From the NCBI GenBank assembly GCA_032622095.1, contig CP136062.1, forward strand, positions 141,688,351 through 141,752,350: a DNA stretch of 64,000 nucleotides, in the 5' to 3' direction. Under the pieces are notes generated by a model, which was given only the letters and a program-made list of their open reading frames with translations, was not told the DNA's origin and searched no databases. Positions 23,228 to 36,796 of the stretch are shown here, one piece after another. Source of the stretch: Siphonodentalium dalli (lineage: Eukaryota; Mollusca; Scaphopoda; Gadilida; Siphonodentaliidae). Position 1 is the stretch's first letter. Each line of letters begins with the position of its first letter. A program made the translations under genes and the position numbers.

Positions 23228-24165
23228 CCAGGCCAAGTCCAAGTCTTCTCGTACTAAACCAGCTAAGATATTGGGATGGCTAGATGCTGGCATTTAGTCC
23301 GATTTCGCGCCCTATACATTCTTATGACACGAGTTAAGCGTTAAAAAAATGACCCGCTCAAATAAAACCACAATTATATGAAATAAAATATCACAATTGC
23401 GACAATAAACGGATATTTTCCGCAGAAGACATGCTATTTGATCTGAAACCCACATCAGTTGTGAATTGAAAGCGGTAATTTAATGTGAAAAAAGACATTT
23501 ACCGCAGTGTTTACATATTTTTTTAAGAATGCGAACTCAGTTGACCTCGCGAACTGTGTTCGGCACGTTCCGTTGAAAATATTCCGTAGATTTTCGGCTA
23601 TATATAACCACGCACATGACGATGAATTCTCCATTGTAATCGTAATTATGTGTGTCAATAAATAAATAAATACATAGATTAAGTAAACATTGAAGATATA
23701 AATGTAATACATTAAATAAATTACGGGAATTACAACCCTCTCACAGTTTAAAACAGTGTAAACACAACGAGCATTAGAATACTATGGGGTCTGCCATTTT
23801 GTTTGTACTGGACTATGCGGAAGTTCTTCGTAACACTTCGGCTTTCAGTTAAAACGTAAACAAAATTAAAAACAGCGATGTCGGTGACAATCAACCGGAA
23901 TATTCTATGCGTAATTTAACATGAAAGTTAGATTATTATACCTCATTATGACCATAAGATGTCACTCTTTCCGATGTATATAGCATCATGTATTGATTTG
24001 TTAGGTAAATCGAGTAAAATACACCACATATTCCCGCCACAGATCCTGGGCGTAACTCGTGTCATAAGAATGTATAGGGCGCGAACTCGGACTAAATGCC
24101 AGCATCTAACCATCCCAATATCTTAGCTGGTTTTAGTACGAGAAGACTTGGACTAGGCCAGGCCA
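23228..24165. mobile_element. Long-inverted-repeat element, unit 2
   Basis: Arms at 23228-23336 and 24053-24165. It is colinear with 5881-6820. Confidence 0.8.
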
Positions 24166-26533
24166 GGCAAAGGTGTAGCTTTGTTTAATGATTTGGAGTA
24201 TGTTTGGATGAATGTACATGAATGACGATCGTTGGGGGGGGGGGGCATGTGACCAATCACCCCCGTGTCGCAGTGACATTGTCCCTGAGATTGCCTGAAT
24301 GACTTTGGTTTTACATTAGTTTAGCATGTATTGTTTGTGCTGAACCGATTCCTAATATTCCAACGCCGATCGATCGAGAAAACGCTATATTTTACAAAGT
24401 TGCTTCACAATTCTTGGATAAACTGCTCGACAACTTATGAAACAGACGATGAACAAAACATGTAACAATGATTGGAATAAACAATCAATCAAGCTGCGCC
24501 GGTGCATCATTAAAGATCATATACCCGTGCATTATCTTATATATGCGTACATGTAGCCTCGCATATATATAAGAGAATGCACTGGCTAACAAGGTCAAGG
24601 TAAATATTTTAAGGCTCTTATATATGCGAGGCTCCATATGGGAGAAAATAAATATGAAGCCCCCCCCCCCCCCTGTCCGCAAACGCTTATATAAATTAAT
24701 ATTGATTATATTTCTAATTTTCTGGTATAATCAATGGTACAATAAATTTGGGACATTCCAGTGCCCGCGTTCGTTCTGAGCGTATCATGGGCGATAGCTC
24801 TATCTAAAACATCTTAAAATGGTAACGAAAAAATGTCCCACTTGGCCATCGCATTATGTAAGAAAATATCGATATAAAATCAATACTAATTGATAGAAGC
24901 GTGTCCGGAAAGGTGTCTTCGACTCATATTTATTATTTTATACTCCGGAAACCAGATAAAATGTATTTAGGAAGGGATAGACTATCTTTAACTCCAGTGT
25001 GGACTAATCAATCTAAAGTTCTAAACCGAAGTTGGCTTGTCAGTTTCTCAGCCAAAACTACATATCAAGTTCGAATATGGGTTCTGTCCAGTGATTTCGG
25101 CATGAGTTACGACTTCGAAATTACATGTACATATACAAATGTACATGTGCCTGCATGATTTAATAACATTTTGGTTTGCAACAGATTTACGCAGTTCGGA
25201 ATATTTTATCAGAAGTTTGTATAGAAATACAGGTCGACAAGTTCAACTATGGGTGCAGATCAACGCGTTTTGCACGAGTGGTGCAGACACTTTTCAGACT
25301 TGGAATTTATCCAATTTGAAAACATATTTGTTTCTGACTGATAACTCCAGATTTGGTTATTTTCTCGCAACTAAAATTGGTACATGTGTGCTTTCAAAAT
25401 TGCAGGCAACTTCAACGTTTCGAATATGGGTAGGGTCCTCCGTTGATTTTGCACGACTTCTAGCCCTTCTCAACATAATTAATCCGAGTTGATGTAATTA
25501 TTTATGAGTTTAACAAACTGGCGTATTTAGCCACGCCCAAGCGATGCTCTTGAATTCGGAACATTTAGTTCCGATAGTTACTACATGTTTTCATTTTATT
25601 ATTTATTTTGTAATTAAAATATGTTGATATATTTTGCATTGCTTACTCTCTAAATTGAAGTCGTGACAATGATAGCCTCGGACCCGTTTGGCTCCGACAT
25701 GTGACAATAAAGAGCGTTTGTTTAATTATTTCTTTAAACGGTGAAAATAAAGAGCGTTCGTCTACATTATGCGATAAACGTTGAATACAGTTGATAAATA
25801 TTTCCGACTTTGTCTGACTTTGTTAAGTCTTTCTCGTGCATACGAATTATGTATAAATAAGTATTTCAGATATTGATCGGCCTATTTTGTTAACAGGAAC
25901 GCTACAAAAGCAAGACATTCCTAGATTTAGTTATTATCCCACTTGCAGGTTGGGGATATACTTGATTTGTTTGAACATATTTCTTGTGACCCAAATATTA
26001 CAACACCCTAAAGGACATCGACCGTTTAAATTTCGAAATGGCACGAGCACACGGAATGCAATCCATAGAACTAACTATTCACAAAATCATTCCTTTACTT
26101 GGAAAACACAATATACCAACATTAGTCCAGATCGAAGTAGTATAAAACAGAACTTTTATGTGAGGCCAAAACGAAGAATATCTGTGTTTAGGGTAACCCG
26201 CCCGCCCCTACTCAAAACCTGCCGCCAAATTCCATTTTATCGTTTTTCAAAAATTTCCTCCGACTTCATTTTGTTTTTTGGTAATTAGGATTTCGCGACT
26301 GCGGAATTAGCTTAAACAAGTAAACCATTTCCTTGCAAATATCGTCAATTCACGAAAAACGGAAGCGCCGCCATTGTTGTAGTATATTCGTGTTCCCTCG
26401 TCATTGTTCGGCAAATCTCGCCGATTTCTCGAAAGCGGAAACCGGAAAAAACGCAATACTTGGCCCGGAATTTGTATTAACTAGCAAATCGAACGTAACC
26501 GGATATGTTGCCGATTGCACATGGCGAATAAAT

Positions 26534-29500
26534 ATGGCAGAAACTCTTCCGTGTGCGGAGAAATTCTGCATTATTGCTATCAAACTGCACAAATGTTCTC
26601 ATATGAAACAGCCTAAAAACATCATGGCGCCTGTAAATTATAATACAGACATGTTGTCGTGCATGAACCGGTATCACACCGGTTCTGTACTGACTGAAAA
26701 AGATATAGTTATTAAGTGTCAAATTAAAAATAATATTGACACTTTTGTTAGTTTTGAAATCGATCCAAAGCTTAAAATTGGAGATGTTGTCAAGCAATTT
26801 GCCATAAATACGCTAGAGTTTCAATGCATTAAAGAGAATGAAGAAGCAGAAGAAGAAAGCTGTGCGCCCAAAATCAATGCATTTCAAACACTGATGGGCG
26901 CTTCTAGTGTGAAGTGTTTCGCACTGGCCAAAAAAGAAAACAGGTATGTGTTGTCATATTTATAGTCACTGCTAGCCTGAGTTTCTGCAACTGTTAACGT
27001 TGATTCTGATTTGGTTAACAGTCTGGTTACAAAGCGCTCATATTTTGGGATACCACTCACCTGATCGGGTGAGAGGCCTATATTAACTTCTATCTCCCAC
27101 AACCAATAATAAAACCAAAACATACGGAATTATGAATCTTTCACGCATCTGTACGTATAAAAATAGTCTGCCAAAAATATCTCTCACTTGCCTCTTCAGG
27201 GTTAGAAACAAGACTAACCATCGGTTGTTAATACATTCTGCCGATCAGTTCTGTATATGAATTTATAATCAAGTGACCTGTTTAAATATTATTTAGATCC
27301 ACGGGTCAGAGGTCAGACAACAGAGGTTCATATATGCATGACCTTTTGGGTTCTATTGTTGATTGTGGGGGTAAAAGTTATAGGTCCCAAAAAATGAGCA
27401 CATTCAGCCTTTGCACTCAGGCTGTTTTAAAACCAAATCAGAATCAACGTTAACAGCCTGCGGAAACTCAGGCTATTAAGCCACTGCATGATCGGAATCA
27501 CAAATGTTAATTAAACTGGATACAGTAAAGGTATCCTGCGAGTGTAGTATTTTGATGTCACACCAGTCTGTTTAATAAATACATGATGTTTAATATGCTG
27601 TAAATGTACAGTACTCGTTCTTGTAAAAACATTTTTCTACTTTCACCAAAAATGAGCATGGCAGAATGCTAAAACGGAACAGAGCAGATATCGTTCCGTT
27701 CAAATTATTTTGCTGTTCAATAACTCACGACGTGAGTTTCAATCTGTGCCAAGTGCCTGTATTGTGTACAGATAGACCAGAATGGAACTCAGGTCACGAA
27801 ATGGCAATACAAAGATTGGAGATCAATTCAGGCATCAACAGTCATTAATATTATTATCCAACCACGCTAAAAAGTTCATTTATGCTTCTGGTGTGTATGT
27901 CATGTGTGCATCATACAGATATAAATATTGTCGATATACATTTTTTCAGCGACGACTTGAATTCCAAAGAATTACTGTATAATAAAATAATAAAGATGTT
28001 CAACGACCAAGAATGTAGCTTTGTTGGGCTGTCAGCGGCAGAAACAACTGGATGCTATATTGTTCAGGTATATAAATGTATATAAAATTAAAATTTCAAT
28101 TAAATCTGACATCACCTCAATTTGATGTATTTTGTTGGGTCCTGGTCACTTCGTCACCGGACACTTCACCACCAGGCCGTTTTGGTCGCAATGTGTCTTT
28201 GGTATCGGTGGCGAACGGTCTCAGGTCCTGGTGTCAACGTGTCTCGAGTTAGGGTATGGAATATTACAACAAGACAAATAAAAATATAGGCCAACATGTA
28301 ATATAATTACCCCATATAATAATTTAACATATTCCCCTGTAATCCACCAGAATATGTTTAATACTATAATTATTATATAGATTAATTAGATTATAAAATT
28401 CACGCATAGGATGTAAAATAGGGTTGTACTAGTATAAACGTGTGTACGCAATCAGACACCTGTTTCAAATATCATTTGTATGTCTATATACACCTAAATT
28501 AACATACGTTTAGGCTGAGTCGCTCATTTATTTAAAGTCATGTGGACAATTATGAACACAACGTTTATAAGCATCCGGTTCAATCTAGACATTTGTATTA
28601 TTGTCTAAGTATGGAGCTTCTACCATTTTAAAGATTCACATAGATGAATAAATTCACAGAATATGGTGAATGGTGTTATTTTGTTGATATTATAGTCAAA
28701 TAGTCTTGTGTTTCGTTTAGTTTATAAAGCGATATCCTATTTATAATATTTTAAATACAGATTATCACCAATGCACTATGGTGTGTAACAAATGACCATG
28801 CCATGACCAAAGATGCAGTCGCAAGAAATAAAGATGTAACACAGATTCCCCCAGTATTTGCAGATTACCAGAATCTGTATGATTTCAAAGCTATCAAGAA
28901 AAAACGCAAACAACTGTCAGCAGTTGAGACGAACAGCCATGCTCAGGTAAATATGCATATACTGGTACTATGAAAAAGAAACGATACTCTATACATGTAA
29001 ATTACTACAGCGGGAGAAGTTGAGTGTGTCTGTTCATACATGGTGTTATTGAGGTGGGGATATCAGATCGAGAGTCATGACCATCGTGATCTTTGTCCCA
29101 TGGATTGTAACATGGATGTGGGAGTTTGGATTCTCATAGTAGGACAATATTTATAAATAACCGAATATGTATATGTACATTCCTCAATAGCGATGAATGT
29201 TGCTTGCTTGGAATGTACACATTTTGTTTGCTATTAAAAGTAAGTTGTACCATGTTTTATTTTTATAGGCCCTGTATAGTGTGTTGATGAAGCCTGTGAT
29301 GAAAATATATGTAGCTTGGCTAAAGATGAATGACAATATCAAGATGTTAGCAGACAGTCTACATTCGTATTCCAAGTTTCTCGACACAACATGTGACAAC
29401 ATGAAAAGAATTCATTGTATGGACCATCCAGCTAGACAGGTGTCCAAAGATTGCTCTGATGAGTTCAGACAGTGTGTTCGTCCAAAGAATGTTGATCCTA

Positions 29501-32500
29501 AGTATGGCATTTTGGATCGTCTTGTCGAAGAAGAAAGCATCGTCTTCTTTGATGAGCATGTTCATGTAAAACAACGATTCAAAGATAAGATGCAACGACA
29601 TAGGTATAATTCAATTTACTCATATTAATATTAGTTTAAGTTCTTTTGTTTATTCATTAACATGTTGTTTAGAATGAGAATTTCGTTATTTATAGTTCCA
29701 GTTTATTCCTTATAAAATTTGAATGAATTTTATTTTTTAGTTTGTTACTAATATTTGTGTTTCATATTGTTGTTTATTTCAGTTTTGTTTAATTGACCAT
29801 TTACTTTCATACAGGTTGTGTCAAGAATTCATGCTTTATTTTGTGTTCACTGTTTTTTTAAATTTTATTTGTATTCAGATATATTCTCAAACCTCATGTA
29901 CTGCTATGACCAGATGTTTGGAAGCACATACAATCAGGTTGCTAAGCAGGTAAATAATAAGTTTTATTGGCGGAATGGTCGCTTTATTCAACATTCGTTC
30001 TATTTACGACTGATAGTAATAGTAGTCACATCATTCTATGCAATACAAAACAAATTTTGGTTCTTACTGTACCAAATGCATTCGTTCTAAAAATACTCAA
30101 GCATTGCATATGAAAAATGCATGTAATTGCATGTTTTTAGTTTGAAACCGAGTATTTCAATAATTTGATTTTTTGTGGTATTTACATATCGCGACAGGAG
30201 TTCCATTCTGGTCTGTCTGTGCACATAAAGCACAGGGACTTTAGCACAGATTGGAACTCACGTCTCAATATTTTAAGACAAATTAGAAACAAACTAACTT
30301 GTTTTTCTGAAGAATAGATGGTACATTGCATGTACATACTTGTAAATGGTATATTCAATTTACAGGTTCTTGGAGAATCATTATTTAAGTCACCCCATCG
30401 ACGTATATAGATTTTCGGCTGGGGGCAGTTCAATAACAACTGCCTGTGTTGTTAAAGTTAGAGATGGCAGAACTGACAACGAGAAGATGACCGAAGCAGT
30501 ACAGTTCATGGCAACTGATGACGTAAAAAAAAACTTTAGAGAGTACCACACACGTCTTCAGCGAAAAGTCTTCAAAGAGAAGCTACAGAACTTAGCTTCA
30601 GGTAAATGTGTTTTGCATGTACATTCATAAATTAACAGAACTATATAAAAACATATTGATATGTATGTGCTACATAGATTAATAATAAATATTATTTCCC
30701 CACCTTGCCCGGGTGGGGGGGGGGGGGGTCGGAAAATATTTGTAGGCACGTATGCTGATTTTTGACTTTCGACCCTTGTTGGGACCCACCCACCCCTGCG
30801 TCCAAATTATTTTCCGTTTTCGGCAGTTTTTTCCGACCATTTTTTGACACCCACCCCCTTTTTAACAATAAAACAGAGATTTGCAAGGGGAATTTCACTG
30901 TAAACAGTTGTATATGAATTTCTGTGCATACTATTTATCACGGATGTGAACATTGACATGTAAATAGGAACAAGTCATTTTGGGGTTATTCAGTCCAAAA
31001 AAACATGGCTGCCAGCAGCCATCTTGGATTTCAATATTCAATCCATTATCATGCGCTACAGGCTATACTGTTTGTCTGATCATGATGAAATTTGTCATTT
31101 ATGTTAATATTGACATATAGATGTGTTTTAATCCAAACTCATTGCAAAAACAGTCAAACAGACTTGCAGGAAAAATATTTTTGAGTTGCGAAAAAAATTG
31201 TTTGTATGTCCTATCGACCACCCACCCACCTCGGCATATGTGCCAGGAAAGTTTTTTTTCAACCCCCTGACCTTGCTAGAAAGTACTTCTACCAATGTCA
31301 GAACTTATGATGAGAACAAATTTGGTTTATTCTAAAATGATTTACACACAAATTGGAATTAGCACATACTTGTATATGAATAGTAGTTCCAAAATGAAAT
31401 GACTATGACATGCCAAATCAGTCCGTACACTGTTTTAATTTATGGGATTTTTATTTCCAGTACAACCAGCTGTGACTGATTTGATATATCGGGAACTTGC
31501 TGTGGATGCTTCAGTTGCAGCACACCCGATAACTGCACAACGAATGAGATTGATTTTCCTTGGACATGAAGACCTGATTGCTGATTTGAGGAACCTGAAC
31601 CCTGGACGACCAGGAAATAATTTTGATCTTTTTTTTTGTACAACTTGAAAAGGTACATAATTGTACATTACACAACTATTTAATATGTTTTATATGAAAC
31701 TATTGCTTCAGTAGTGTATCACTTCATACATACAATGTTACAAATCTGGCAGTGGATATCCAACATGTAGATATTGTAAATACCACATTGCAAATTATTT
31801 AATCATTTAGTACCAAATGTTGTGATTTTACTTACATAATTTTATATTTTGTGGATTATTTTCCAGCATTTAGAACGTTTTTCTGGTGTATATAATTTTA
31901 TTGGTTGTGATGGATATTCAAATTAACCCTTTACCCAACAAAACATCCAAAAACGCCCAAATAAAGCTTCAACAGCCTAAAATATCTTCGGTCTCTCTCA
32001 ATAACACCATACAAATATGGATATCATTGGAACCGGTTCATTGACCACATTGTGATGGTCATAGTTATGCCCTGTGCCAATGCATTCTCTTATATATGCG
32101 AGTCGACCATAGGTCGCCTCGCATATATAAAAGAATGCATTGGCCTAAAAAAAAAGATATTAATAATCACTTGAATGCATCAATACATCGTTGCTAATTG
32201 ATATGACGGCAAATACGCAATAATATTCGCAATAGTTTATTATAACTGAAGTAAAATAGTGGACCGGACCGGCGGTAAAAAGCGGTCCAGTCCAATTCAG
32301 TGACACTCGGTCCAAAGCGGACTGGTCCGCATCACTAATAGTCTTAGTTAAACAATATATTTAATAGATGGATTGATGGGTATATGAATGATTTTTAGAT
32401 TGTGGAAGAAGTAACTGCTGCTGATGACCGCCGTCACAATGTTGCTCATCTTGCTGCCTGGATTTCAATCCGAGACTTAATTGAGCAGTGTATTGCCGCC

Positions 32501-33194
32501 TGTCCAGAAGGAACACCAATACCATCTGAAAGTCTTGTAAGACTCCAGTTTTCACCGAAAAATGCATATTCCAAAACGGCATTGAAATTTACTTCTAGGA
32601 TTAAGGTACTAACATAGTTCTTGATTTTGTTAACAGAGTATCACTTTCATTAATATTTAAATTATAGATAGATCTGGTACTGATATTGAGACAAAGTGTT
32701 CAAGTATCTGGACAGTGGACATGGTATGTTTTTGGATGTACTCTTTTCCCATTGTTGTTCTCTCGTCTGCATTTTCTCTATATAGTTTTATTGTGTAAAC
32801 AATATTTATTCCCGAAATGTATACATGAATGACAAGACATATAAACATAACATACATACACAATATCAGACAGGTAAACGGGAGAGGAGTGGACAACAAG
32901 CTGGGTGGCTTTTATAAGTCTTCTCTAAAATAGAGAATCTCACAGAGCAATAAGGCAGACAAATTTATATATGCCTACAAATTGTGCAGTGGTGCCGAAA
33001 ATATATATAGTCTTATAATTATTCCCAGGTACAGTACAAGATCCAACGCAGGCAGTTGAGGGCTACTCACCCTGATCAACATTACGCAGCTGCTCAATTC
33101 AGATATATGAGAGAAATGGTAGTCGAACTTGGACCAACAAAAGCAATGCTGATCTTTGCTGATGATAAAGCAAAGGTTCCTATTGGAGAACCAG
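26534..33194 (+). CDS. Nine-exon unclassified DDK-GEPG gene (transposase-like), 3' truncated
   Basis: Exons inferred from GT/AG sites, phase and frame: 26534-26943, 27950-28067, 28761-28946, 29269-29603, 29815-29949, 30366-30601, 31461-31652, 32399-32605, 33029-33194. The start MAETLPCAEKFC is the first in-frame ATG of exon 1. Phases match at most junctions. Successive recognisable pieces are MNRYHTGSVLTEKD, YGILDRLVEEESIVFFDEHV, QMFGSTYNQVAKQ-VLGESLF, RFSAGGSSITTACVV, SLVRLQFSPKNAYSK, HPDQHYAAAQFRYMRE and finally AMLIFADDKAKVPIGEPG. From memory, similar uncharacterised proteins exist in cnidarians and molluscs. The hydrophobic-strand-then-DDK layout resembles the first strand of an RNase H-like transposase core (inference). 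Frame breaks sit in a T run (29865), a TA run (30405) and a nine-T run (31630). The next exon is missing, and a dispersed repeat starts at 33307. Confidence 0.6.
26975..27473. mobile_element. MITE with TA duplication in intron 1
   Basis: The 499-bp element has inverted ends of about 45 bases: GCCTGAGTTTCTGCAACTG at the left and its complement at the right, both continuing through GTTAACGTTGATTCTGATTT. It is flanked by TA on both sides, as in Tc1/mariner-type elements. There is no coding sequence. Confidence 0.75.
28200..28750. other. Intron 2 interior
   Basis: AT-rich intron sequence between exons 2 and 3 of the DDK-GEPG gene. No further feature was recognised. Confidence 0.5.
30711..31268. 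mobile_element. G-run element, copy A (intron 6)
   Basis: About 560 bases are homologous to 38520-39074 throughout (GCACGTATGCTGATTTTT, ACATGGCTGCCAGCAGC, GACCACCCACCCACC). The left end is a run of about 14 G followed by TCGGAAAATATTT. The right end is degraded here. A non-autonomous element of unknown superfamily. Confidence 0.6.
31923..32150. mobile_element. Truncated piggyBac-like MITE
   Basis: TTAA then CCCTTTACCCAACAAA, matching the left half of 14875-15264 up to and including the first palindrome (GTCGACCATAGGTCGCCTCG), then a run of nine A. The right half is missing. It lies in intron 7 of the DDK-GEPG gene. Confidence 0.75.
32255..32340. repeat. GGACCGG-rich inverted segment
   Basis: Contains GTGGACCGGACCGG, AGCGGTCCAGTCC and AAGCGGACTGGTCCGCATCACT, which pair partly with one another. 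It may be the fused ends of a DNA transposon with GTGATGCGGACC-type termini. No duplication was found. Confidence 0.3.
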
Positions 33195-33639
33195 GTATAA
33201 TTTTAATTCTTTATAATAACAATATATTACGCTGAGAAATGCATGATTCAGATCTGATATTTACTTGTGTACATTCACACACTATAGTTTTCTGTGTCAT
33301 GTCCTACAAGAAAACTAAGATGCATGCATCAGGTCGGCCGTGAACTATCTACCATAGAATTGTTGTAGCTATCGATTATACATTTTGGAACACCTGTCTG
33401 TATATATGTGTGTATGCATGAATGCATGTGTGTATGTGTTATAGACTCTAACACTGCTCTACTGATCCGACTCGGATTTGGTATTTAACGTGTCAACTTG
33501 ACCTCGCTCATAGGCATGTTTCTGGACCTTGACCGATCCGACTAAACATTTGTGTGTAGGACTACTTCGATCCCGGGAGCAATATTGACTGGTCCAATTT
33601 CACGTGGGACCATGTTCTCGAACGTGTAGATGTAGGCAT

Positions 33640-34034
33640 GTTTCTGGACTATTTGGACGGGTCAAATCTTGATCCCGACCTGACTTTGACATTCAAAAAG
33701 ATCAATTCAAGGTCAAATCTGGTAAAACGAAGTATTTCAACGAAATATAATACCTACTGTTACTTTTGTCCCAGGAGTGTTTCGGGTGGGTCAAATTATG
33801 ACCCTGACCTGATCTTGACATTCAAAATTGTCAATTCAAGGTCAAATCGGGTAAAGCCGGGCGGATTTCGACGGGTACTTTTGTCGTGACTTTTGTCCGG
33901 GGAGTGTTTTGGGTGGGTCAAATCGTGACCCGACATGACGTTCACCTTTAAAATGGTCAATTCAAGGTTAAATCGCGCAATTCTCCGAAAATCAGAGGGG
34001 AACATCCCGGACGAAGTAGGGTCCACCAGCTACT
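33640..34034 (+). repeat. 130-bp tandem block ending in a Helitron-like terminus
   Basis: Three repeats of GGGTCAAAT, GACCTGA, TTGACATTCAAAA, TCAATTCAAGGTCAAAT and ACTTTTGTCCxGGGAGTGTTT. The block ends CCCGGACGAAGTAGG, then GTCCACCAG and CTAC before T, that is, a hairpin and a CTRR-like end. Confidence 0.6.
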
Positions 34035-35586
34035 ATTATATATTTCTAGATTTAGTTACAAACTAAATACCTGTATATTGTACAAAGAAATGTTTGACAA
34101 ATATATCTGTATCAATATTACCATACGGGTCATTAAAATAGATACGACGAAACAAATTTTGAAGGGTGCATGGTATCAGGTAAATTTTTATATTTCAAAT
34201 GATGACAGGAATGCGGAAAGTTGAAGTACCTACGTAATACTGGCTATCCGAATGAAGAGATATACATGTATATAAAAACCAAAATAGAAGATGACTGCTG
34301 GCGACAATGTTTTCCAAAAAAATTCAAAGCATTCGATAGCTCCCATCTAGTTGTCAGCCCGAAGATCAATATAAAGTGTGGTGACTATCAGATGAGGGAT
34401 ATGACTGTACAGTTGCTAAACAATTCAGTCACGCAAAAGAGGATCAAACAGTAAGATACCAAATTGCTGCCTGTGGTAATGTTTTTTAACGAAATTCGGG
34501 AAAATTAGATTACTCTCCCCCTGGTTATCCAGAAGATCATTGTGGAATATGGTGACGATCGGACAAGGGGTGTCGTCTGTAGGATCAACCAAATTATTTA
34601 GCCATAAAAATAGTAAAATTCAAGATCACCGCTGGCAGTGATGTCTTCACAAGGACAGCTTGAGAACAAAACATGGCTCACATCTAGCGGTGACCCAAAC
34701 TATCCACATGAGAAAAAGTTCTCCAATAAAAGCTGGCTGCAGGGTGCGCCAATTGATTCAAATTCGAAATTTAACAGGGTGTACTGCTTGTGGCCATGTT
34801 TTCCCCGCAAATTTGATAGACTGATGGACAAAACCACTGAATCCGTTGAATCAATATACATTTATACATGGATTAATGTATATGCATTGTTATACACAGT
34901 ACTGGTATATAAAGGTACTGAAAATAACAATATTACTAGTATACACAAAATAAACCATATATCATGGCTATGGGTTCTAATATCCGAATATGACAGCTGA
35001 TAACTTGGTGTGAATTGAAGAGTGGTGGTGTCTCACGCATATCTAACCCTCCACGTTAGAAACATGCCATTAAATGTCATAAGTATAATCTAGCTTGAGG
35101 ACAGAAGTTATCCATAAAACCCCCCTTAATTCAACCAGGTCCTCGCGCGATGTATGGTCGATCACATGATGATCTAGGGGGGGGGTTAGAATTGTTGTAT
35201 AAAAACAGCACTGCATGTAAATATAAAATAAAATAGTGCTACATCTTATTACAGATTATTGCCATATATAATCAGTGACTATACAGACAGTCTGACAAAA
35301 TAAAGTTTCAGTGACACTCTATCCGAAGAGGGGAATAATTCCATCTGTTACAGTCAATGGAGCAATTATGAATCTGGAAAGGTGAAATTTCTAAGTAATA
35401 CTAGATATCGACATGACGCGATAACATATAACGTAAATGCAATATGGCCGCTGGCGACCATTTTTTCCTATAAAATTAAAAAAATATTTGATAGCTCTCA
35501 TCTGATAGATCAATATCAAGATAAATATGAAGTTTAGTGATGATCGGATGAGTGAAGTGGACTGTGCTAAACGGTTTAGTAATGCT

Positions 35587-35890
35587 TAAAAAGATGTTTA
35601 CCTTAATATTTTTATGTTCACTTTATAAACTTCACTGAGTCATCTTTGTCATGTATTGAGTTTGATATCTTTTGTTAACAGTTTATAAATCATGTATGTC
35701 TCATGTTTGTTATTTTAATTTATGTGTTTATTATCATTAAATAAAGTTGCATTCCTTAAAAAGATTCTTACCTCAATGTTTTTATGTTCACTTTATAAAC
35801 TCCACTGAGTCATCTTTGTCATGTATTGAATTTGATATCTTTTGTTAACAGTTTATAAATTATGTATGTCTCGTGTTCGTTATTATATTA
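35587..35890 (+). repeat. Tandem duplication of a 171-bp block (copy A)
   Basis: Two copies of a block running from AAGAT(G/T)CTTACCT to ATTAAATAAAGTTGCATTCC. The block contains an AATAAA, suggesting that a transcript 3' end was duplicated. The same pair is at 54122-54430. Confidence 0.7.
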
Positions 35891-36796
35891 TATACACTTT
35901 ATAGTGTGTTTCAGAACGAAAACTAAATGAATAAAATCAACAAATTTGTAAATTTAAAAACAATTCAAACGTTGTTGTATTCCATGTCCCAGCCCGGACA
36001 TATACACCAAATTTCAATAATATTCATTGAGAAACAACGGACCAAACGCCATATAACACCCCGTATGCATCTTTTATTCCGAGTTGGCCTTTTATTCCGA
36101 GTTGGCACTCCCGATTGGGGCGAGTTAGCCATGGGGCGAGTACGCCGATTCCGACACCTTTTCTATTTGCAGCAGGTTAAGTTTACGCGTAATTTAATTT
36201 ACAAAGTTCCCCAATTGGTATCGTAAATAGAGCGACCTTATTTGACAGAGAATGCCTCTGTTATTGATTATAAAGTTGCTATACATTAAAAACGACAATT
36301 CACATGCTCGTTCAAGCGCAGTAGTCTATTTCCCCCATGTTAAAGGACATCCACAAATACTAAATAACGCTAACTTACTGCCGAATGTTTTACACGACAA
36401 CTGTTAACATATTTGGGCTGAATTCATCTGACGCGGTATTATTCCTCAAAATAAACAACAAAACCATCGTTACTTGGAAATGTAGTTTGGGCTAACATTT
36501 ACATAAATCCTCCACATCATTATTCCGACACACACGTCAGATGAAAAAGTCACATGAAGTAACCGGCCAAATTGGCCGAAATGATCACCGCCCCTCGTTT
36601 CGATTTATTTTCGTGTATTTCCAACTGATACACGCCAGTGATTTCGATGTGCACGTATTGCCGATAGATTCCGCTGTCGGAATGTTATAAAAGATTCCGC
36701 AAGTTATGCTCAGGAATTAAACAAAACGCACTAAAATACCGATTAGGGCAAAATTTGACCTCCCCCTACGAGTTTGTACACCCTATTTGTTCTGCT

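Larger units (their letters stand above)
16779..26160 (+). repeat. Array unit 2 (truncated)
   Basis: Colinear with unit 1 up to unit-1 coordinate 8832, where the sequence TATAAAACAGAACTTTTATG ends the homology. The light-chain gene, the Cys-rich gene and the retrotransposon fragment are therefore absent. It contains an 882-bp hAT-like insertion (19025-19906) that is lacking in the other units. No intact gene was found. Confidence 0.9.
33307..36570 (+). repeat. Dispersed repeat X, copy A
   Basis: From ACAAGAAAACTAAGATGCATG onward the sequence is homologous to 51360-55486, with gaps. In order it holds GTATGTATG-type simple repeats, a 130-bp tandem block (33640-34034) ending in a Helitron-like end, segments with AAAGTTGAAGTACCTACG, and a duplicated 171-bp block with an AATAAA (35587-35890). 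No reverse transcriptase or transposase was seen. It starts about 110 bases after exon 9 of the DDK-GEPG gene and probably truncates it. Confidence 0.75.
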
